From positions 84,351 through 148,350 of the forward strand of contig VXCM01002524.1 of assembly GCA_014773175.1 (NCBI GenBank): a stretch of 64,000 nucleotides of DNA. The letters run 5' to 3'. The notes under the pieces are model-generated. The model did no database searches and was not told the origin of the DNA. It saw only the letters and a list, made by a program, of their open reading frames with translations. The first letter of the stretch is position 1. Each line of letters starts with the position of its first letter. A program made the position numbers and the translations under genes. Positions 39,501 to 54,300 of the stretch are shown piece after piece. This DNA is from Lucifuga dentata (taxonomy: Eukaryota; Chordata; Actinopteri; Ophidiiformes; Bythitidae).

Positions 39501-41835
39501 ACTTGACTTAAGTTGCAGAAGGAATGCCATGTCACATTTCCCTCTAGATCTAAGAATTGTTTACTGCAAAGTGAGGAGCATCACCATCATTGCAAGATTT
39601 CTGATGTGTCCTTGAAACAAGGCTGAGGTGAAAACTTGGCCTTGGCATTGCAAACTGCATTAATCAAACTCTTTTGTTTTTTGTTTCTTCTGGGCAAGTC
39701 TAATGATGGAGCCTTTGCCTAAGCAAAAGCAAAACTTTATGTGAAGCGTAACAACAAAGCAACGTTAAAGTCAGTCATCTGCTTAGAATTGTTTTGTGCC
39801 TCTTTAATCTTTTTTCTGTTTTTCTCTCCAGGACATCTTCCTGTTCATCACCAGACAGCTAAAGGGACTAGAAGATACCAAGAGCCCCCAGTTCAACAGA
39901 TACTTTTACCTGCTGGAGGTAAGATGCACTCGGTAGTTAGAGATGGGGGAGGGGCAGTGTGTTTTGAGCCAGGCTAGATAGGAGATGTCCTGGGGACCTC
40001 TAGTTCAGCAGACATTTTAACATTTTAGCCTGCTGATGGTGTGGGAGGAGGAGATGATGCGATGTGCAGCGTCAGCAGAAAAATGAAAGTGTTTGACAGA
40101 AGGGAATGGGAAAGGAGAAGGGAATGATGTTTGTGTATCACTGGTTATGGTGGTGTGTTTATGTAGAACCTGGCATGGGTGAAATCATACAACATCTGCT
40201 TTGAGCTGGAGGACTGCAATGAGATCTTCATTCAGCTTTTCAAGACACTCTTCTCTGTCATCAAGTAAGACTTTAGCATCTGCTGCTGTATCCTGTTTTG
40301 AGTGTAATCTCTCCATTTTTCTTTTTTTTTTCTTTCACGAGTCTAAGATGTTTGTATTTGTCAGGCTCCTCTTGTATTACACCACACTCCCTTTTGAAGT
40401 CCTTGAATGAATTCACGTGCAGATCATCCCTATTTGTGTTTTTATGCAAATCAAGGAATTTAGCTAAATCACATTCACACTTGACATTCAAATTATCTTG
40501 AAAATTTATAAAGATCACTTGTCTCTTTTGATCCACACCCACAAGTGTCTTTGCCATCAATTTTTAGCTCTTTGTCATGTGTTGTTTTGCATGTGTTTCA
40601 GTTGGTCAGTTTTATCAGCCTCCAGCCCAAAATGTCTCTTTGTAACTCACTTTTTTGTTTGTTTGTCTTCAGTAATAGCCATAATCAGAAGGTGCAGATG
40701 CACATGATGGACCTGATGAGTTCTATCATCATGGAGGGAGACGGAGTCACACAAGAGCTGCTGGATACCATCCTCATTAACCTCATTCCTGCACACAAGG
40801 TGACACACGCTGCCAGTTCAACCAGTGCTGCACTGATTAATTGTTTATTCGTTTGACAGAAAGTTAGATAACTGTTTAAAAAATTACTGTTGGCATAATA
40901 GGCTGCACTGTTCTGGAAAATTAATAAAGAATTTGAAGTAAAATTTAAAAAAAAAATTTTGCTGTTGGCAAAAATAAAGCTAAATAAAATTTCTGTAGAA
41001 GATGCCTACACACTAAATTAATGTGCCCAAAGTCTGTTATTAAGCTGGTTTCCGGTCTCCAGAATGCTTTTCTCTGTTTCATGTCACTGTAAATTTAATG
41101 CATTTGGGGTTTTTTTAACTGTTCTGACAAACAAGTAATTTCAAGATGCCTTGAGTTTTCTAGGTAATTATGAAAGGCATTTTTTGCCATTTTATAGATT
41201 GATAATAAAAAAATAGTTTATGTAAAGTGTAAACCTAAATTAAGAACATGTTGTCATGTTAAAATAACTATCATGTAGAATCGTACATGAATGATCTTAA
41301 ATTAACATCAATTGAAGATGGCAGATTTAATGCTACGATGTTGCAGACTGTGGAGAGGAGACAGGAATCTATGATGCAGAGTTTGTGTCACAGCTTAGTT
41401 TTTTTTTATTATTATTAGTTTGGTTCTTTCATTGTGTGTTTGTGGCAAGTTTTTAAAATATGATAATATTATCCTTGGAACAGAATCTGAACAAGCAAGC
41501 ATATGATCTTGCAAAGACTCTACTGAAGAGGACCGTCCAGACCATAGAGACGTGCATCGCAAATGTGAGTAGCAGCTGGTACTCAGTCTTGGCGTGCCTC
41601 CGTGTGTTTGTTTTTCTCACTCTCGTCCTCAAGCTCTGTTCCTGTGAATCCAAATTGACTTCTTATGTTCTTTCCGTCTTTCAGTTTTTCAACCAGGTGT
41701 TGGTGATGGGCAAGTCATCAGTCAGCGACCTATCAGAGCACGTCTTTGACCTCATCCAGGAACTGTTTGCTATTGACCCTATGCTGCTTACCTCTGTCAT
41801 GCCTCAACTGGAGTTCAAACTTAAGGTTAACAAAA

Positions 41836-41881
<46 letters not shown>

Positions 41882-42334
41882 AAGCTTGTGTCTTGATGGA
41901 CAGGAGAACAGAGCTGAGCCACTGAATAATTTAGTTTTGTGCTTGCAGAGCAATGATGGTGAGGAGCGTTTAGCCGTTGTACGGCTACTAGCAAAGTTGT
42001 TTGGGGCCAAAGACTCTGAGCTGGCCTCACAGAACAGACCACTGTGGCAGTGCTTCTTAGGACGGTGAGTTACACAAGTGTCCTCATGTACAAACAGGTG
42101 TTTAAACCAGTACACTTACCAATTTGTTTCCTCAGTCAGCTGCTTGCTTTTTTGCTTTTTGCTTTTTCTAAAGTGGAATTCATTTTAATTGTCTGTGAAA
42201 TTTATACTTTTCTTCAGGTTCAATGACATCCATGTTCCAGTGAGGCTAGAGTGTGTAAAGTTCGCCAGCCACTGCCTCATGAACCACCCAGACCTGGCTA
42301 GAGACCTAACAGGTGTGTGTGTGCTTTTGCATGT

Positions 42335-42373
<39 letters not shown>

Positions 42374-45300
42374 ACATTCAAGCTTGCCTTGTCTCCTTCA
42401 TTCTCATCTCTAATCCAGTCTTTTTACGTATGCTCTCCACACAAATCACATGTCCTTCTCTACCTTATGCAATCAGAGTACTTGAAGGTGCGTTCCCATG
42501 ACCCAGAGGAAGCCATCCGTCACGATGTCATTGTCACTATCATCAATGCAGGGAAGAAAGACCTGAATTTGGTCAATGACCAGTTGTTGGGCTTTGTACG
42601 AGAGAGGACTTTGGACAAGAGGGTGAGACAATTAAAACACTTAACTTCCCAACATGCTTCAGTCCTACAGACATTTAACATGAGCATAAGGAATAGGGAA
42701 TGGACCAGAATGTATTAATTTGGACAGTGGCCCAGTTTGTTGATTCACTTCAGGCTCTTGGTTATCAATAACTCAAATATTTGTATGAAGTGCAATTTAA
42801 TGTCTCGGTCTAAATATCAGTAGTTGGTGTTGGAAAGCTCTCATGGATACGGATGAAAAGAAATGAAATTTTCATTTGAGTTCCTTAACACTTTTGCCCA
42901 GAAAGATTCTAATACTTTAACATTCAAAATGCTTATCTATGGACAAAAAAGGCTTCACCACAAACCTAAAATTTCCCTCAACAGCAACTTTCTTATATAA
43001 TACCACAAAAACTAAATGGATTTTTCCTCCTCCTCAAGTTCATCCTGTACTTTCTGGTCTGTTTTTCCTCTCCACTTCTCGCTCCTCTTATAGTGGCGTG
43101 TACGAAAAGAGGCCATGATGGGTCTGGCTCAGCTTTTTAAGAAATACTGTCTGCACCATGAGGCAGGGAAGGAGTCCGCCCTGAAGATCAGCTGGATCAA
43201 GGACAAGCTGCTGCACATCTATTACCAGAATAGCATTGATGACAAGTGAGCGTATTTACAGATGAGATCCAGCATCTTTAGATGGAGTTTACAACCTTTG
43301 CAAACATCCTGTCTCCCGCTGTTGCTGTTGGGAATGGTTGTAGTAGAGCATCGAACCTTGGGGATAAAAGTAAAATCGGTCTGTCTACATTGATCAACTG
43401 GCCTATTAGTGCATTATTAATATTATGGTTTCTACACTTGTCATTCATACAGGCTGTTAGTGGAGAAGATCTTTGCCCAGTACATGGTCCCTCATAATCT
43501 TGATACAGAGGAGAAGATGAAGTGTCTGTACTACCTGTACGCCTGCTTGGACTCAAATGCAGTCAAGTCAGTATAAATGGTTATTCACACGTCACCAAAC
43601 ACGTTTATTAAGACAGAACATAAGAACAAACTACATACTAACAGCTTTGTGTAGGGCTAAACAATCTGACAAAAATATTTAAATGTTTTTGGTTGTTTCC
43701 TTCCCAACCAATACTGTGATTGCCATGCAAATATTGAGATTGCTCAGTGATGTCCTGGACATGTTTTACCTACTTTTGATGTACATTTTGTCTTTCTAAA
43801 CACACATTGGCAACACCACTTCATCACTTTTAATTTGTCAAACTTGTCTTCATCAAGTTCAAAATTCCATGCACTTAAAACCTTAAACACTGAAGATAAC
43901 ACTGTCATTGATGTTGCCTGTAGTTACATTCGCAGCTGTAGTGATTACAAAACTGCAGTCTGTCAAATCACGATGTTGATTAAGAATGAATGATCATAGC
44001 TGTAGGTCAGTGAGAACATTCATCAAGCAGCATAATCATCTAACCTGATCTTTTTTATCTTTTTAATCATCTTTTCTCTCACTTGTCTTCTCTTCAGGGC
44101 TTTGAATGAGATGTGGAAGTGTCAGAACATGCTGAGAAGTTTGGTGAAAGAGCTGCTGGATCTCCACAAACTGCCAGTAGTGAGTCCACACACACACACA
44201 AAAAATTGACTCCTCTGCCATCCCCTTCCCTCAAACACACACAGATGTAAATCTGCCTGTGATATTGTTTCTCTCTCCCCCCAGTCTGAGGCAAATAACA
44301 CAGCCATGTTTGGGAAACTGATGAGTATTGCCAGTAAGTGAGAAACACAAATACATACACAACCACATAGACACACAAACATCTTATAGGTTTGTTTATT
44401 TAGAAAGTAAACAAGTACTGTCCAACCTAATCATTGTTAGAGTTCGGTTCCTTTTTTCTCAATGTGTCAGACTCCCTAACTTTGGCTCTGCTATGTTTCC
44501 AGAAAACCTGCCAGATGCAGGAAAGGCTCAGGACTTCATGAAGAAGTTCAACCAGGTTCTCGGTGAGGACGAGAAGCTCAGACTCCAGCTGGAAACACTC
44601 ATCAGCCCGACATGCTCCTGCAAGCAGGCTGAGCTCTGTGTGGTGAGAGGATACGGAACACTCATCCACCTCACCTAGACAGTTGCTTACACACATAGGG
44701 CACCTGTCTCCCTGTTTCTCTGTCTTTAAAGGAGCATGCTGGGGATTTTGCATTTTGAGCCCAGTAAATGCAACCCACATGCACATTACGTTACTGTCAA
44801 TCATTTTCCAAGAAATACTACAGGAGCAATTAAATATCAGTTTTGTTTTTCTTACCTGCCAGACTGCCATTGGTTTCAGTTCATTCCAGTACGCTATAAA
44901 AATTAACTTGTAGAGCAACGCAGAGCTACAGGGAAGAAAATGTATGTCTCCACCAAAGAATATAGTCCCAGGAGAAGATGGCTTTTACTGAGAAATTAAA
45001 TCAACCTTGCCTTCTACAATCATGCATAAGCGTTAGCAGGTGAAATATTGAATTTTAAGTTGGGTATATCACCTGAACATTTGGTCAACAATTATATATT
45101 GTATAGTAAAAACTCCATTGCACCATCACAGTGCTTCTGAAGTGGTTACTTTGAAAAATTAGAGGATTTATACAGTTTTTTTTTTTTTTTTTTTGGAAAA
45201 TGGTTGTCAGGGAGGTAACATGTATGAGGGTAGTATTTAGTGAGCTTAAACATGCAAAAATCACCTGTATGGCCCTTTGACACACACGTATTCTATTAGT

Positions 45301-48300
45301 CTTCTTTTGAGGGCAAGTATGGAGTGTGAGCTCTCATTCAGCTGAGAGGTCACTGTTACACTGAGCACCTCTACTGGTCAGTTGTTTACATTAGCTGGAC
45401 AGAGTTCTCCAGCTATGAATTATTGTGTAAATGGATGGATATACAGTGCAGACAGCTTTGCATACTTTTTTGTCCTAAATATAATCACTACACACGTATA
45501 AAAATCCATTAATGTTTCCTTAATGATGTACTGTCGTCTGTCTGCAGAGGGAGATCACTCGAAAGCTGACATTCCCCAAGCAGCCCACCAACCCCTTCCT
45601 GGAGATGGTCAAGTTCCTGTTGGAGCGCATTGCTCCTGTTCACATTGACTCTGAAGCCATCAGGTTTGTAAAATATCTGACAGTATTATTTTAATGGGAT
45701 CTTCCATGAGGTTCAAATGTGTCTTTTCACAGTTTATCACAATAAAGGCAGGCAATAAATAGAACATCATAAGAACATGCTCCACTGACCCAATGATAGA
45801 TAGCTGAATGTACTCCAGACTCTGCCTGATTGTGTAACACCATCAACTGCTTTTCTCATTCAGTGAGACACCTGCTGGTGGCACGGTGTAACTGTTAACT
45901 CTTTCTGCTTAATGGAAAAACACCATGAGGAAGAACCCTCATATTACTTGGGTTACTCAATGCAACTCTGTTGTTGTGTTTTATAAATGTTGCTTTGTTG
46001 TCCTGTGATAGCCAGTAATGCTTCAGTAATTCATGAAGAGATGTAATAATTTTCAACATTTCCTTTCAGTGCGCTGGTGAATCTGCTAAACAAGTCCATT
46101 GAGGGCACAGCTGATGATGATGAGGAGGGAGTCACCCCTGATACCGCCATCCGCTCAGGCCTGGAGCTACTCAAGGTACCTAAACATGGAAATTCATGGA
46201 TACTTTATGAACAAAAAGTTGGACAAACTGGAGGGGAAATGAGGGGTAGAAAGAAGCAACAGATGATGTGGCTGAATTAGATTAGATTAAGATTATATTA
46301 AACTTTATTGTCCCAGAGGGAAATTTGTCTTGGACACGCAATGCTTCTATAGCTCAATGCATAGTTCACCATTACATTACAGATTACTCAGATAAATATT
46401 ATTTAATTTTATTTAATTTATTAAACTTATTAACTGTAAGTTATGCATCCTTTCCCCAGTTGCCCTCTATTTTACAGAATTTACCTACCAAGCAGGCATA
46501 TTGCAAAATCTTGCTTGAAGTAATCCATCACCAGGAATATACAGTCTTTTTTAATTTTTTTGTCACAGTTGTGTTATTGTCTCCCAGAAGTACAGGCAAA
46601 ATCACTGATTGATTTGAAAAGTCCTCCAGGTGGTGCATTTACATGTTGCTGAAAACATCTGACATCTGATGTTTTGGGAGTTAGTTGCCCAATATCAACT
46701 GTGTTTAGTGCAAAAAGTTATGAAATTCACACCATCGTCCTTATGACATCCATCAGTGTCTAAACAACGTGTATTGTGTTAGAGATTATGTCTCTCCAGC
46801 TGGATTTAAATCTGTAAATGGATTTTGATATAATACTGGAATAAATGGAAACCAAAAAGTAAATTACTTTTTTTTCCCCCAAATCCGTCTAGGTCCTGTC
46901 GTTCACCCACCCCACGGCATTCCACTCAGCAGAAACCTATGAATCTCTGCTCCAGTGTTTAAAGATGGAGGACGACAAGGTGGCTGAGGCAGCCATCCAG
47001 ATATTCAGAAACACAGGGCAGAAGATCGAGACAGAGTTGCAACAGATACGATCGTAAGAATGATTATGTGCAAATCGTAAATATAAATGAACCACATACT
47101 ATACTTACGCTGCACATGAAAGTGTCTGCATTTAGTCTGGCTAACATACAGAATCTCAGAATCTGAAGAGTCATTCTGTTAAACACGTCTTTTTCAGGAA
47201 GTTACACTCTGAGAACCGATCAAAATAATACTGCCCAATGAATGTATTGTTGCCAGACTGAAAAGATTCACATGTTCAACATTAGCCAGCCTGGCCTTCA
47301 TCTGGATTCTGAATGAAAAAAATATACTCTGTCAAGACTGCATTAGTCTTTCTAACATCTGTTTCTATGTGTCCATCAGGACTCTGATTCCCGTCCTGCA
47401 TCAGAAAGCAAAGCGCGGCACACCCCACCAGGCCAAGCAGGCTGTCCACTGCATCCATGCCATTTTTAATAACAAAGAAGTGCAGCTGGCACAGATTTTT
47501 GAGGTAAGAGATCGTTAACTTCCTGATGAACTTCCTAATTTGCAAAGATCTACATGTATTACACTTGACAGTGGTTTAGATTTTATTCATTTCAGCTCAC
47601 ATCAAATATCTTTTTCTCGTCACTGTTCTTCCTGCCATCTTTTATTGAACTGACATTTCTTACTCTGGATGTTTTAGCTTTTTTTTCTTCCTTCGCCCCC
47701 AGCCTTTGTCTCGCAGTCTGAATGCAGACGTCCCAGAGCAGCTCATCACTCCCCTTGTGTCCCTGGGCCACATCTCCATGCTGGCCCCAGATCAGTTTGC
47801 CTCACCAATGAAGTCCATTGTGGCCAATTTCATTGTCAAGGACTTGCTAATGAATGACAGGGTGCGTGGGGAAAGAACCAATTGAGTCGGAAAACAGACA
47901 CAAGCTTACATGCTCATACACTTAAACATATTTTTTATGGTCACGGAGATATTTTAAATTTGTAATATTTCTAACAAAACATACAGAGCACAGTCCAGAA
48001 AAGAGTGAGAATGAAATTATGTTGTGTCTTTGTCTGCAGTCAGTGGGAAACAAGAACGGCAAGCTGTGGACGACTGATGAGGAAGTTTCACCTGAGGTTC
48101 TAGCTAAGGTAAGAGGTACAAACATCTGTGGATTTTTTTTTTTTCTACTTCAAGTGAAACCTGTGGCATTTTGATCATTTGGATTATTCATTTTTGCTTT
48201 GTGTTTGATCATGTTTTGATGTTTTGGATTATTATCTCAGTAGTAAAACAGAAAACTTGCTGTAAAGTTGCAGAAGTTTAATCTTTACTAATTCATCATT

Positions 48301-51300
48301 CATCCGTACTCGCTGTGTTTGCCCAGGTACAGGCCACCAAGCTGCTGGTGCGCTGGTTATTAGGAATGAAGAACAACCAGTCAAAGTCAGCAAACTCCAC
48401 CCTGCGCTTGCTGTCGGCCATGCTGGTCAGCGAGGGAGACCTCACAGAGCAGAAGAAGATCAGGTAACTCGGGTGTATGATCAATGTGTCATGTCCAAAT
48501 TGAGGTGGGGACAACAGTGTCTGCATAGTCTGATGGAGGCAATAACTTGTTAATGCTCAGGTTTTTTTATTCATCAAATCCTTAATATATCTTTCTGTGT
48601 GATGGGGTATCATAATCATCATCACCATCTGAGACATTTAGTGTGGTTGAAGACACTTTCTATTCTCTGTTATTGCGAGATGTTGAATGGCTTGTCACAG
48701 CTTGCATTGTTGACAGTGAAGTAAAGTCAAAATCAAAGCCACTGTAGTGGAATTAGTGCTTTGCATGCTGTTTTTAGTGGATTTTTTTTTAAGATTTTGC
48801 AGTGGCTGTCTCATATAGCAGGAGGTTTCCACAACTCCACTATATTTGCTGGTTGGCTCATATTGCTGCAGATGGCAAAACTGGACAAGAAGTTACAGAT
48901 TTTAGCCCTACTTAATGCTACTATTTCAGTTTTCTGTCACTGCTGGGGATATTGGATATTAAATAAAATCCAGCTTGCTTTCGCATTTACATACCACTTT
49001 TTTGGCCAGCTTGGCAGCCACGTGTCACTGACAGGCTGACAGCATTGTGGTGTTCTGAGTGCTCAGAGGTTCATGCAGCTTTTGGAAATCAGCGAATCAT
49101 CTGATGCTCAGTGATAGGAGAGATACACTCAGGTGTGCTAAATGTAAAATCTTTGCACTTTGTTTTAATATTTTCTTTTTCTCTTATTACCCCTTTCTCC
49201 TCTCTCCCTTGTCCTGTCTTTCTTGCAGCAAGTCAGACATGTCTCGACTGAGGTTGGCTGCTGGTGGAGCCATCATGAAGCTGGCCCAGGAGCCTTGTTA
49301 CCATGACATCATCACGCCTGAACAGTTCCAGCTCTGCGGCCTCGTTATCAATGTTAGTCTGCACTATGTTTGCCTGAATGCCGTTCCACACTGACCTCAA
49401 TTTTTGTGTACTGTATGTGTACACAATAAACAACTTTCCACAAATCATTAACCTTGGTTATGTTGTATGCAAGCAAAAGAAAACATTTTTTTCCACTATT
49501 CAGTAGCATCTCTGAAAGTTCACCTCAAGTCATTCAGGTTATAAGATGTCTAGGAGGTTTAGTAGAATCATGGACTATTAGTACTGTAGTCCAGTGATAA
49601 CACTGCAACTCTTAAAAATTATCAGTCGCATTAATCCTGTGTAAGCCCACTTTCCTGTATGAGTGACTTGAATTTCTGCCTCTGTCTGTATTCGCAGGAT
49701 GAATGCTACCAGGTTCGTCAGATTTTTGCTCAGAAATTGCACCTTGCTCTAGTCAAGCTGATGTTACCCCTGGAGTACCTGGCCGTCTTCTCCCTTTGTG
49801 CCAAGGATCCTGTCAAGGAGCGCCGTGCCCATGCCCGACAGTGCCTCCTCAAAAACATCTCCGTCCGTAGAGAGTACATCAAACAAAACCCACTCGCTCA
49901 GGGTTAGTCTTTAACGTATTCAATATTCCTGTCACATGACCACACACTTCTGCTGTAGTTAAATTACAGAGCAAAGTTATAACGTCTTAATGTATTATAT
50001 TTTTGGACTATAAAATATCACATTCACATTAAAATTGGTTATGGGGAAAGATGAATAACTGGCGTTACTATTTTCTCCATCTCTTTGTCTCACTTCAGAA
50101 AAACTTGTGTCCCTTCTTCCTGAGTATGTCGTTCCCTATATGATCCACCTACTGGCCCATGATCCAGACTTCACAAAGCCACAGGATTATGAGCAGCTCA
50201 AAGACATCAAAGAGTGAGTGCAGATAGACACATTTTTGTTTTATTTATGTCCTGACCTAACCTCATGACTGTTTCCTGGAATGGTTTTCAAATTGAGAAC
50301 TGAACACTGTGGTGAAATATGTTTATCTACCTTCCTGTGGATGTCACAAATCTCTAAAAATCCATGTGCGTGTCAACTACAGTTGTGACATCCAGCATCT
50401 TGATTTTGTTTGTGTGTGTAGGTGCCTATGGTTCATGCTGGAAGTGCTGATGACCAAGAATGAGAACAACAGCCACGCCTTTCTCAGGAAGATGGTCGAG
50501 AACATCAAACAGACTAAGGATGCACAGTGTCCTGATGACACAAAGGCTAATGAGGTACCCACATGCTCACACACAAATTTATACCGCAAGCTGCGTTTTT
50601 ACTCCGACAGTTCAGAAGTTAATGAATAACTACTTTACTAGCAGTGCATTTCAAACACATTGAAGATTATGGAAATGAGAGCAAGTGATGTTTACACTGC
50701 TACAGCCACAATTGTCATTCCCACAACAGCTCATTTTCTGGTGAATTTTGCTCTTCCTGACGGGCCATGAACGTTTTCTCAGAATAGAATCCATTGTGTC
50801 ATACTGTTTACTGCTCCAACTGTTGGAGCTGCTTTGATTATTGTGATCTTTTTTTAGTCTTGTTAAAAGTAAAACTAAAAACTGCAGTTTTATATACAGC
50901 AGGGTCCAAAAGTCTGAGACCACATTGAAAATTTGTGATGTTTTCCATGTAAATCTGGAAATAATCACNGGGTCCAAAAGTCTGAGACCACATTGAAAAT
51001 TTGTGATGTTTTCCATGTAAATCTGGAAATAATCACCAAGTCTGACATTACAAGAAGCTCTTTGGAACGTTGTCAAATCGTGCTGGGATAACTTGGGTTA
51101 TCAGGTTTTGCACAAATTTGTGGAGTCCATGCCAGCTCGAGTGCATGCTATCATTAAAGCAAAAGGCATGCCAAATACTAAGATATTCTGAAATTCATGT
51201 ACATTTTTCAAAGATTCAACTTTTCGCTCCAATTGTTAAGATGATATTATCATTTGTAATGAAAAATCTTGTATTAAATTTAAAAAAAAAAAAGCAAAAT

Positions 51301-54300
51301 AGAAGCATTTTCACAGTGGTCTCAGACTTTTGGACACCATTGTAGTTCCAGAACAAAATGGTTTCTGATTTCTGCAGTGTGAAAGCACCTTAGGTAAGGG
51401 GGAAAAAGACTTTTAAAAACTCCATAAATATAATATAACCCGAAAGGCAATGGAGCACATAAGCATTGAAAACTGCCAATGATAAGATTGTTTCACACAC
51501 ATTTGGTAAGATGAAGGTTAAAAGCAGCAGAATTAGGCTCGGTCAGGCTCCAGTTGAGCAGGTTAAGTCATTTCAAAGTGTTCATCCTCCTTGTAAAGTT
51601 TTTAGTGTAAAACTAAATAGACAATATATGTTTGCCAAACTAATTTGGAAACAGATTTTGCTTTGCAGGCATCTGATTATGAAAGTTGCTAAGAAATGGC
51701 ATGCAGAGCGAATTATTTTTATACCTTTTATTTTTGGAATTCTGAAGTTTTTCGTGCTGTCATCAGTAAAATTTAGCCTGTATTATGTAGAATGAGAATA
51801 GGCCATTTTGCCAAGTTTGGTGCCTTTTTTATTAATGGAAGGCAGATTTTTTTTGTGTCAAAATAAATAAAAGAAGAAGTTTTTTATTTCCTGCCATGTT
51901 TATTTATGTACTGAGGACACACATTTCAAACACAATCAGTGTAATATAATACAATAATACCACTGAGTAATGCTTTTATTATAGTGATGAATCAACATGC
52001 CTCTGACAAAAGCAGTGCCATCAAAAGAAGAAGAGATTTGTCCCCCTTTTATGTACATTTCTTGGGACTGGAGTTTTGTTTGAAATTTGGGGAAAGAAGG
52101 CAAGGCTTCCCAGAAGCCAAACAGTCATAATGTTTTTATTTTCTGTTGTTACAGAAGCTGTACGTTGTTTGTGACGTCGCTCTCTTCGTCATCGCCAACA
52201 AGAGCACAGCTTGCCATCTGGAATGTCCAAAAGACCCTGTCCTTCCTACCAAGTTTTTCACCATGCAGGACAAGGCAATGCACAAGCGCACGCACACACA
52301 CATACGTTTAAGTTTGTACTTTTTGTCCTTGTGAGAATGGAAAAGAATTTCAAACCAAAAAATGTTCTGATATGTTAACAATTAACACAACTTTCTCATT
52401 GAAATATAAAAAAAAATGTCCTCATAAGGCTAAACATCTGAAAGTTTTCATTTCTTTACCTTTGCATCCATTCAAGGGCAAATAAATATACCCCTCACCA
52501 ACATGACTTGACAAAAATAATTTATGCTAATTAATTGTTCTTTGTAATTTGTTCAACAGGACTTCAAAAATGATAAAGACTATCTGCCGGCAGATATGAG
52601 ACAAATGCTGCTGACAGGCAAGGTAAATATAAACTTTTACTTTTGTTATCATTTTACATAGGAATATTTGCTCATGAGAGGACTGAATAATCCACTCTGT
52701 TTGTAATAATGCTCAAAATAGTAAGAAAGGCAGTTTCATTTATGGAGGGAGTGAAAGGGCAGGATGTATAATGAGGTAACCACTTAATATTTCTATAGAT
52801 TAAAGTTATATAATTTTGATATACTGTACAGTATAATATTTTGGGCTGAGTCTATGTGTAGTATCAAAGATAAGTAGAAAGACTTACTCAAAATTTGGGA
52901 AAATATATGTAGTTACTGAGCGCAACTTACTTAATATTAACTACTACTAAATTCTTAAAGAATCAGTGATTTTGCATGTTTGAGCCCCCCCCCAAAAAAA
53001 AAAAACAACAAAAAAACAACCTGCATACACATTACATGCCGACCGTTTTCCAAAACATAACAGTGGAGCTGCAGTTTTACATCTGTTTGTTCTACCTTCC
53101 AGACTGCCATTGGTTTCAGTTCATTCCAGTACGCTATTAAAATCAACTCATAGAGACTTGAAACATGCTTGAGATACAGAATCCATCACAGTGAATCACA
53201 CGCGTTTATTATATTTTTTTGTCAAAGCTAAATTAATTTAACTGGTCCGACACGGAGCAGCATGGAAGAAAATGTATGTCACGGAATACAGTTCCAGGAG
53301 AAGACTGCTTTTACCAACAAATTAAAACCTGCAGTGCCCTCTCCAATCGGACGTACGTGTTAGCATGCAACGTTGAATTTGTAGGTGGGTGCATCACCTA
53401 AACATTTAATTTTGAAAGATTATTTGGCAAAATAACGGGAAAACTGAAATTGGATAAATTGACTAATGTAATCTGTATGCAGGTTGTATTTATTCGGCTT
53501 CAACATGCAAAATCACTGGTATGGTCCTTTAAAAGTCTTTATACCCTTAACTACCTCCCGCCTTCCCCACTTGCTTGCTTATTTTGGTATACGCAGCCTA
53601 AGACGGCTCCAGTGTTGGCAACTGTGAACAAGCCTCTGACGGTACCAGGAAGGAGAATCTTCAAGACCACCACAGCCTCCGACACGGCAAGCAACGCCAG
53701 CACAAACTCCCCACTCAGCTCCGCCACTAACAACAAGAACAGGTGGATGCACACACACACTCTGTCACATATGCAAGAAAATCATGGTGTGCAAACTAAC
53801 AGTCATTTTGTCTGTGTAATTTTGACTTTGTCTTGTTAACAGTAATGCTGCCACAGAGTCATCAGAGAGCCGAGCGCAGGAAAACAATGAGAATCCTGTC
53901 ATCAACAATGAGGACGGGAAGAAGGTTAGTTCAGACACGATCATCACACGTCTCCTGTAAATACTCGTGTTACGCCTTCAGTCTTTACTATCTCGAGTTT
54001 TTTTACTTTCCATCGTTCTCAGGAGGAAGCAGCACAGAACATGACCCCCGATGCCACAACAGAAGCAACTCCCGCCAAGCGACGCGGCCGTCCGCCCAGA
54101 TCAACAGCTGCTGCCTCGCCTGCGGCTGAAAAGGAGGGAGGCGCGCCGGCCGGAGGTGGAGGTGGCAGAGGCAGGAAGAGAGCAGCTGATGCCAACTCCA
54201 ACCCGTTGGCAGAGTCGATCAGCATCAAGATGTCAAAACAGCAGCAGAAAAATGACGACGGGACAAAGAGACAGATTGACTTGCAAAGGTAAGAGTGGAC

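Noticed and set aside
41460..42068. 202-codon plus-strand frame
   Set aside because: It reads through pds5a exons 6-8 and the introns between them, including the TC microsatellite. The spliced exons match PDS5A without the intron parts.
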